Source: Azolla caroliniana (lineage: Eukaryota; Polypodiophyta). Taken from it: a DNA stretch of 64,000 bases. Location of the stretch: assembly GCA_043228905.1 (NCBI GenBank), contig JBHGNT010000001.1, positions 10,850,001 to 10,914,000 on the forward strand. Direction: 5' to 3'. The stretch's first letter is position 1. Each line of letters begins with the position of its first letter. The notes beneath the pieces were generated by a model. The model did not search any database. It was not told where the DNA came from and saw nothing but the letters and a program-made list of their open reading frames with translations. Below are positions 58,455 through 64,000 of this stretch, piece after piece. Position numbers and translations under genes: made by a program.

Positions 58455-61018
58455 ATGCCATTGTCACGTCCTGCTCAGGATCAAGAGAAGGAATCCAGCA
58501 TGATTGATGTCAGTGAGCAACCTACAGCTATTTCAGAAGATCTAGAGAATCCTAGTGTTTCAGAGAGCAATCTTGTTCAACAGTCTGAGGAAGAACTTGT
58601 GTTCGCATCTCAAGTTGTACTGCAAAATGGAATTTCTGCTGATAGAGATATCCCCTCTTTGGTGATCGATTCAGTACCTCAAATTTCCCTACCGCGTGTA
58701 AACATCACATCATGGAGAAAACTTAAGAAGCCACTTGGCAGTGGCTCATTTGGAACAGTGTACGAGGGGCTCTCTAAGTAAGTTTTCAACTTTTGAGTAT
58801 TCTTTCCATTTAATGTGTAGTCAGAAAATTTCATCCTATAATATTGCATAATTACATGTTGAAATGCTATAAAGTGTTTTTTGTATTGACCCTTTTATAC
58901 TATTGCATAATTACATCAAACATTAACCTTAAAAATGAATGTATTAGATGGGATGAATGCCATTTATTATTCGAGTTCACTTTTCTTTTCCATTTGTTTT
59001 GGCTGATATATATTTCTAATAACGAAAATCCACTGACTCTTGTAGTACACCGTTGGTAGTAATCACTTTCGGATTAGGTCAAGGTAACAATGCTGGATGA
59101 ACTCATTGTTCTTGCCCACTCCATAGTTTCTCAAAAATTTGTACTAGAAAAAGGCTTCTAGATGTTTGTTTCTGGTGTTAATGTACTACGAAAAGACTTC
59201 TTGATGTATTTCCATTGCACTGCAATTAAATGGGATAGGATTCCTACATATCATCTAAAGAGGTATTGTAGAATCAAGGTCTGATTCTTAATGAAGCAAG
59301 CATGATTTTCCAAAGCAATTATTATTCACAAGAACTTTCATTCTAATGGTCATGGATGCTGCTGGATATTGGTATGATCCAAGATCTGAGCTCAGGTTTT
59401 GTATTTTGATCGAAATGGAAAATTTATTATTTTAAGCATGTAAACCTTAGTGGGTCTTCTCATTTAATAGTACCTTGCACAACTTCCATTTATCATTGCA
59501 GGGATGGAATATATTTTGCAGTAAAAGAAGCGTCCTTGTCAGAGAATAATATTAAAGTGCAGAAATGTGTTTCACAATTGGAACAGGTACGTGAAATAGC
59601 TTATACATTTGTCTTTTTTTTATGTCATCACACATCTAGAAAATTATGAATTAACTTTTCATATCGATGTTTCATTTATTTTTCCATATTTTTCTTAGAA
59701 CCATTCCTTAGAATACAATCAAACGCCAGATTTCTTCTAACTATTCCCAATGTTCTCACCTGGAATGTTAAGAGATGGATCGATGAACTCAAACCATGCC
59801 CGCTATTATATATACTCTCCTACATATTCAATGTACCATATTGTATATTTTCTTGAAAGAGCTAGTCCATGGTGTACGTGTAATGATAGGTTGTAGCGAA
59901 GGGAGTTCTGGAGTATGAGTTTGAAAATATAGTATTTATGTGGAAAGTCAATTTTAGGATTGGGAAGATGAAGTATTAAAGCACTTGTATCACTTATATA
60001 TTCATATATTTGAATATCTAAGTTCACAGTTTCTTTTCTAGTCTCAGAACTAACTTCTCCCTCTATTTTCTATTCTCTATTGCTCCCTGATGTCCATTTA
60101 TCATTCTGAGTAGCAAAACTTGTCTTTTCTCTCTTCAATTCTGTTGTCTTCTCCTCTTTCTCTCTTCAATCAGAAAAGTTTATCACCCTGATGATTGGAG
60201 CAGTGGCTATACCAAACCAAATACAAAACCTGGCTCAATTCTGGAAATATTGATGTCTAGTGTTTCTTGAATCCTCATTGCCATCGTCCACTGGAATGAT
60301 TCTCGCTAGGAAGAATGCCCAGGTTGACGTGATTCCATAGACATTTTCTTGCCATATTCCTTAGCTTGCATACGTTTTCTTGGTGTTTAAATTTCCTAGG
60401 ATATGCATTCCATCTGTTGTATTTAAGGAGAACATCAAAAATAGAATTTTCTGTATCCCAATCTAGAACCAGTTAAATCTTGGATGGATCCATTGAGATT
60501 CCCTAATGAGACTACATATCCCAGAAACTCCATTTGACCGTGTTTGAAATTGCACTTCTCTAGTTTTTGGCATAGACGCTTTACTCTCTCAATGGTTGTA
60601 GAACTTGACAAATGTGGAAATCCTCCTCCACGTAATGCTTATAAAACATCTCCAAAATCATTCCACCACATGCATTAATATCATGTTCATGAATCTTTAG
60701 GAAACCTAGAGCTTTTGTTTTTGCATGAATTCATCCATATTCATAATCATGATTTGTCTCAGAGTCTGATTTTGGCCTCTAGTAGACATTAAATTTCTTT
60801 CTTTCTATTCTTAATTATATTTCTAATAATTATTATTATTTAGTTATGTTTATTCTGGTTTGCTGTTCTCAAAGATAAGACTATCAATGGGCACGGTTTT
60901 GGCTCAAACCTAACCGAACCGAACCGTTTGTCTTATCAACATTTTAAGATGTAATCTCTTGTTTGATCTTATAGACCATTTCGAACTCTTAAAAGACATT
61001 AATACATCTTTCTTTCTT

Positions 61019-61056
<38 letters not shown>

Positions 61057-62424
61057 GTCTCTCTATTTGTATACATGTTTGTCTTTCAGTTTTTCTATTG
61101 CTTGGCTTATGGAGTATTTGGTTGTGACTACAGGAAATTGACGTACTTAGCAGATTCCAACATGAGAATATTGTTAGATATTATGGTACTCAAAAGGTTA
61201 GTAATATCTAACTAAGATTTCTAATATTCGTTTCAAAAATCTAGAATTGGCTTTATTTTTTATTCTAGAAAAGCTTTCTTGGTAAAATTATGTTCGTATA
61301 TCAAACGATAGAAAGAAATGAGTAGATATTAAATAATGGTATTGTCTCAGTTTCACTTTTGAGTTATGTAAAAAAATTCTCTAAGGCTAATATTGTCTGG
61401 GCAAACCACTAAAGACTTAATTAGAGAGACAAGAATAATGCAAGGAAGAGAGAATGACGTAAAAAATGCAGTAATCAATACAAACCTGTATATGACAAAG
61501 CAGACCAATGCTACAAATGGGTAGCAATCACTTCAATCATATGATACTCTTAGTTTAATGTGCTATGCCTTGCTGAACATTCAGGATTCAAGTAGAGTGA
61601 CAATGTTTTTACTTAATAGTTAAGAAAGTGTTTTATGAATATTGTTAAAGAGTGTATAGGGTTGGAACTATTGACTCTCATCACATTTTTTCATTTCTGT
61701 TATCTCTATCATTGTGATGCAAGACAATCTAATAATGGTCTTTTTTGTAACTCTATATTTAGTTCTCATGCACAAATCATTATTTGTCCAGAAAAAGTGC
61801 GTGAGCTTAATCTGGTTTAAATTTTGTAACTGATTATATCTGAAAATTTCACATGTGATGTAAATTTGCGGTACTAGAAAATTGTATCTATGAAATAATG
61901 AAACAGTATCTTTGCTTGTTGACAGAAACCAGACAAATTGTACATATTTTTGGAATTGGTCAGCAAGGGGTCCCTTGCCTCTTTGTATCAGGAGTATCCA
62001 TTATTTGACTCTCAAATACGGATATACACCAGACAGATTTTAAGTGGTTTAAAGTATCTGCATGATTGCAACGTCATACACAGGTAATATTCATTCTTTG
62101 TTTGTGGTTTTTAAGGACCGCGATAATGGGGCTTACTTTAGCATTTTGCCATCCTAGGGATATCAGATGTGCAAATATATTAGTACACACTAATGGGAGG
62201 ATCAAAATTGCAGAATTTGGACTAGCAAAACAGGTTTCTGCAAACTGTTTCATTAGTTTTATGCTTATCCATTCTTGTACTTCATTTTTTTGCTGCCTAT
62301 GTAAAGCGTTCTCGGTGCAGTGTTGCTGAAAACTGTGTTGAAAATTATTGCAATATGTGTGCAGATTTCAAAATTAGATGAACTCAAGTCTTGCAAGGGA
62401 AGTGCGTGTTGGATGGCTCCGGAG
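58455..62424 (+). CDS. MEKK1-type MAPKKK, 5' part (six exons), with altered catalytic motifs
   Basis: Exons 58455-58777, 59502-59586, 61134-61196, 61926-62083, 62158-62233 and 62365-62424 have GT-AG borders and join in phase. The kinase domain starts at about residue 91: GSGSFGTVYEG loop, YFAVKEASL (ATP-binding Lys), QLEQ|EIDVLSRFQHENIV (helix C Glu), LYIFLELVSKGSLASLYQEY, YTRQILSGLKYLH, CNVIHR|DIRCANILV, IKIAEFGLAKQ and SCKGSACWMAPE. This is the plant MEKK1 pattern. Plant MEKK1 relatives have HRDIKCAN and DFG; here these are HRDIRCAN and EFG, so activity is doubtful. The remaining exons are not in the window, because a Copia element fills the next intron from 62823. The long regulatory N-terminus of MEKK1 is short here; upstream exons may have been missed. 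Confidence 0.9.
61014..61052 (+). repeat. (TTTC)n(CT)n tract in kinase intron 2
   Basis: Short TTTC units run into CT repeats about 80 bp before exon 3. It could strengthen the pyrimidine context of the acceptor, but the direct acceptor GTGACTACAG stands on its own. Confidence 0.9.
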
Positions 62425-62822
62425 GTTAGTTTTATCTCATTTGATTCATGTTTCTTTCAAATTAGGATTATGTCTCTCCAATGGCATGGTAAACGAGTGT
62501 TTCTCAAGAAGTTTCATACTTCAGAGGTGTAGCTAGCCACTATTAAAAAGGAAATCTGATACATCAAGTTTTATCCATATGGTCTTTAGTCCCATATATT
62601 TGTTTATATACCAATGGCATGGTTTGTGTATTTGTTTATATACCAATGAACCTCTCTCAGCAGACTTTTTAACAATCTTTTCCCCCCCTCATAAGGGTAG
62701 CTCATCAGGGTTCTATTCTTGTAGAAAGTTAGAAAAGGTAGTTATAGGTATTTGCCTGTTGAAGTGCCATTTGTGTTATAGTTGTATTTGGTACTTATAA
62801 AAGCATGATTGGACATGCTAGT

Positions 62823-63455
62823 TGTTAGATATAATCAATGATCAGCCCCAAGTTGTAAATCTATCCCCATATGTGCTCTTAGAGTGCACATTTTGTGATA
62901 GCGCCCCAAATGAGGAGCGGCTAGTGTGCAACTCTACCATATGGGTCGATAAGGTGTTAATCTAGGAAACCGTAGATGCGTAGGACACAATATATTTAGG
63001 AAAGAGAGAAATAGATAAAAGGATTGGCTAATCAAGTCAGCTAGAATATTTTGTGGGCAAGTTACGATGTACTTAGTCTTGAAGTATGCGTCATTGACTT
63101 CAAGATAAGTATTATCTAGCACTAGCCTGTACCTAGGGAGTTGGGTCATATTAAATGACAAGTCAGTTGACAGAAAAGGAATATCTCCACTACTGTCAAC
63201 TGACTTGCACATTTATACTAAGACCAAACATAGATTATAAGTCACTTTTCTCACACAGTGGTCAGATTGATCATTAGTCCCCACTAATTTTGTAGTGAGC
63301 CGGTCCATATCCTATCTAAGCTCTAAGGTGTGAGCGCATGGGAAAACTACCATTTTGAACTACTCTCATATGTAATAGAAATTCTGTTTTCATATATCCA
63401 TCTCTGCAGTTGTAACTCTATATACCTATCTACTCGATTCTCAATATTTCTAATA
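62823..63455 (+). mobile_element. Copia 5' LTR inserted in a MAPKKK intron
   Basis: It starts TGTTAGATATAATC and ends TTTCTAATA (canonical CTAACA is changed), directly followed by the primer-binding site. It aligns with the solo LTR at 54122-54769. The element is in the same orientation as the kinase gene and continues beyond the window. Confidence 0.92.
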
Positions 63456-63467
63456 TGGTATCAGAGC
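63456..63467 (+). promoter_or_regulatory. tRNA-Met primer-binding site of the Copia element
   Basis: TGGTATCAGAGC, complementary to the 3' end of plant initiator methionine tRNA, begins at the base after the LTR. This is the standard minus-strand primer site of plant Copia elements. Confidence 0.95.
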
Positions 63468-63558
63468 GAAGAGGTTGATCTAGATTAGGTATATACGGGT
63501 AGTTGCTGTCTAGCAACAGAGAGAAATAGAGAGAGAGAGAGAGACAGACAGAGTATCA

Positions 63559-64000
63559 ATGGCCTTGTCCACGAATGTTGCAGCTGCTCCATTGCGCATT
63601 CGCCCACCTCCATTGTCTGATGGAAAGCTAGATGGAACCAACTACACTCTATGGAAGTTCAAAATGTCTGCCATTTTGGATTCCTACGAGTTGTTGGAAA
63701 CAATCATGGGACCCACAGGGGGAGACCCTGAGCCCATGGCAACCTTTGACCCTGCACACCCTACCACATCAATTCCTCCAAATGCTGATCTACTTCGAGC
63801 CTGGAAGAGAAGGAATGCTGATGCGCTATGTACCATAGTCACTGGTGTATGTGACTCCGTACTAACACTAGTGCAACATACAACTAGGGCACATGAAGCT
63901 TGGAGCATATTGGCTAGCCAGTATGAGACCAGAAACTATACAAGGATACAAAACCTCGAAAATCAGCTTGCTGCAGAGAAGCTCGCTGATGGAGAGAAAG
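63559..64000 (+). CDS. Copia gag (UBN2-type), open to the window end
   Basis: The frame starts MALSTNVAAAPLRIRPPP, then LDGTNYTLWKFKMSAIL, the N-terminal Copia gag block (DGTNY..WK..M...L). Further on come VTGVCDSVLTLVQHTTRAHE and AWSILASQYETRN. It stays open through residue 147, where the window ends. With an intact primer site, this is the best preserved element here and could be young, but the rest cannot be seen. Confidence 0.92.
   Translation, partial: MALSTNVAAAPLRIRPPPLSDGKLDGTNYTLWKFKMSAILDSYELLETIMGPTGGDPEPMATFDPAHPTTSIPPNADLLRAWKRRNADALCTIVTGVCDSVLTLVQHTTRAHEAWSILASQYETRNYTRIQNLENQLAAEKLADGEK

Overview
This window is nuclear DNA of a land plant. Genes have many introns with GT-AG borders, AT-rich intergenic space dominates, simple repeats are long and frequent, and LTR retrotransposons of both the Copia and Gypsy types are present. 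The PLS-type PPR gene, the plant clade-E-like PP2C, the MEKK1-like kinase and the style of the LINE and gag sequences suggest a seed-free vascular plant, most likely a fern. That placement is an inference from protein style and was not tested by any search.

Layout. Positions 1-17400 are almost entirely mobile-element debris. They hold a decayed Copia pol; a solo LTR sitting inside a DUF7869-like pseudogene; a Copia 3' end with an unusual charged C-terminal extension; an unrecognised, apparently multi-exon locus with coiled-coil and RING-like parts; and a Gypsy 5' LTR plus gag that is joined abruptly to Copia pol. Positions 17406-20074 carry a complete five-exon PP2C phosphatase on the minus strand. 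Positions 20100-33000 are gene-poor, with giant simple repeats, LINE and SINE copies, decayed tandem repeats and one long fold-back. A small basic nuclear-type protein is encoded in three exons at 33147-35782 on the minus strand. Positions 35893-40845 are a tandemly duplicated sequence whose two units were each broken by a different insertion: a TIR DNA transposon, and a poly(A)-tailed retrocopy carrying MAP kinase and PPR sequence. A PPR gene follows at 42197-44038 and stops early in the E region. At 45623-53305 on the minus strand is a roughly twelve-exon gene that I read as Integrator subunit 2. The 3' side has a solo Copia LTR (54122-54769), a Gypsy RT scrap, and the 5' half of a MEKK1-type MAPKKK gene (58455-62424). 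The next intron of that gene is occupied by a Copia element of the same family as the solo LTR, with its 5' LTR, primer-binding site and gag start, and it runs off the window.

Host functions are unrelated housekeeping or signalling genes: protein dephosphorylation, Integrator-type RNA processing, organellar RNA handling by PPR, and MAP kinase signalling. They are plant genes scattered among repeats and do not form a cluster or operon. The points most worth a second look are the kinase, which has Glu for the DFG Asp and Arg for the catalytic-loop Lys; the nested insertions with recognisable empty-site sequence; a SINE-like family with two convergent tRNA-like modules; and an LTR whose 5' end reads as an antisense tRNA-like sequence.
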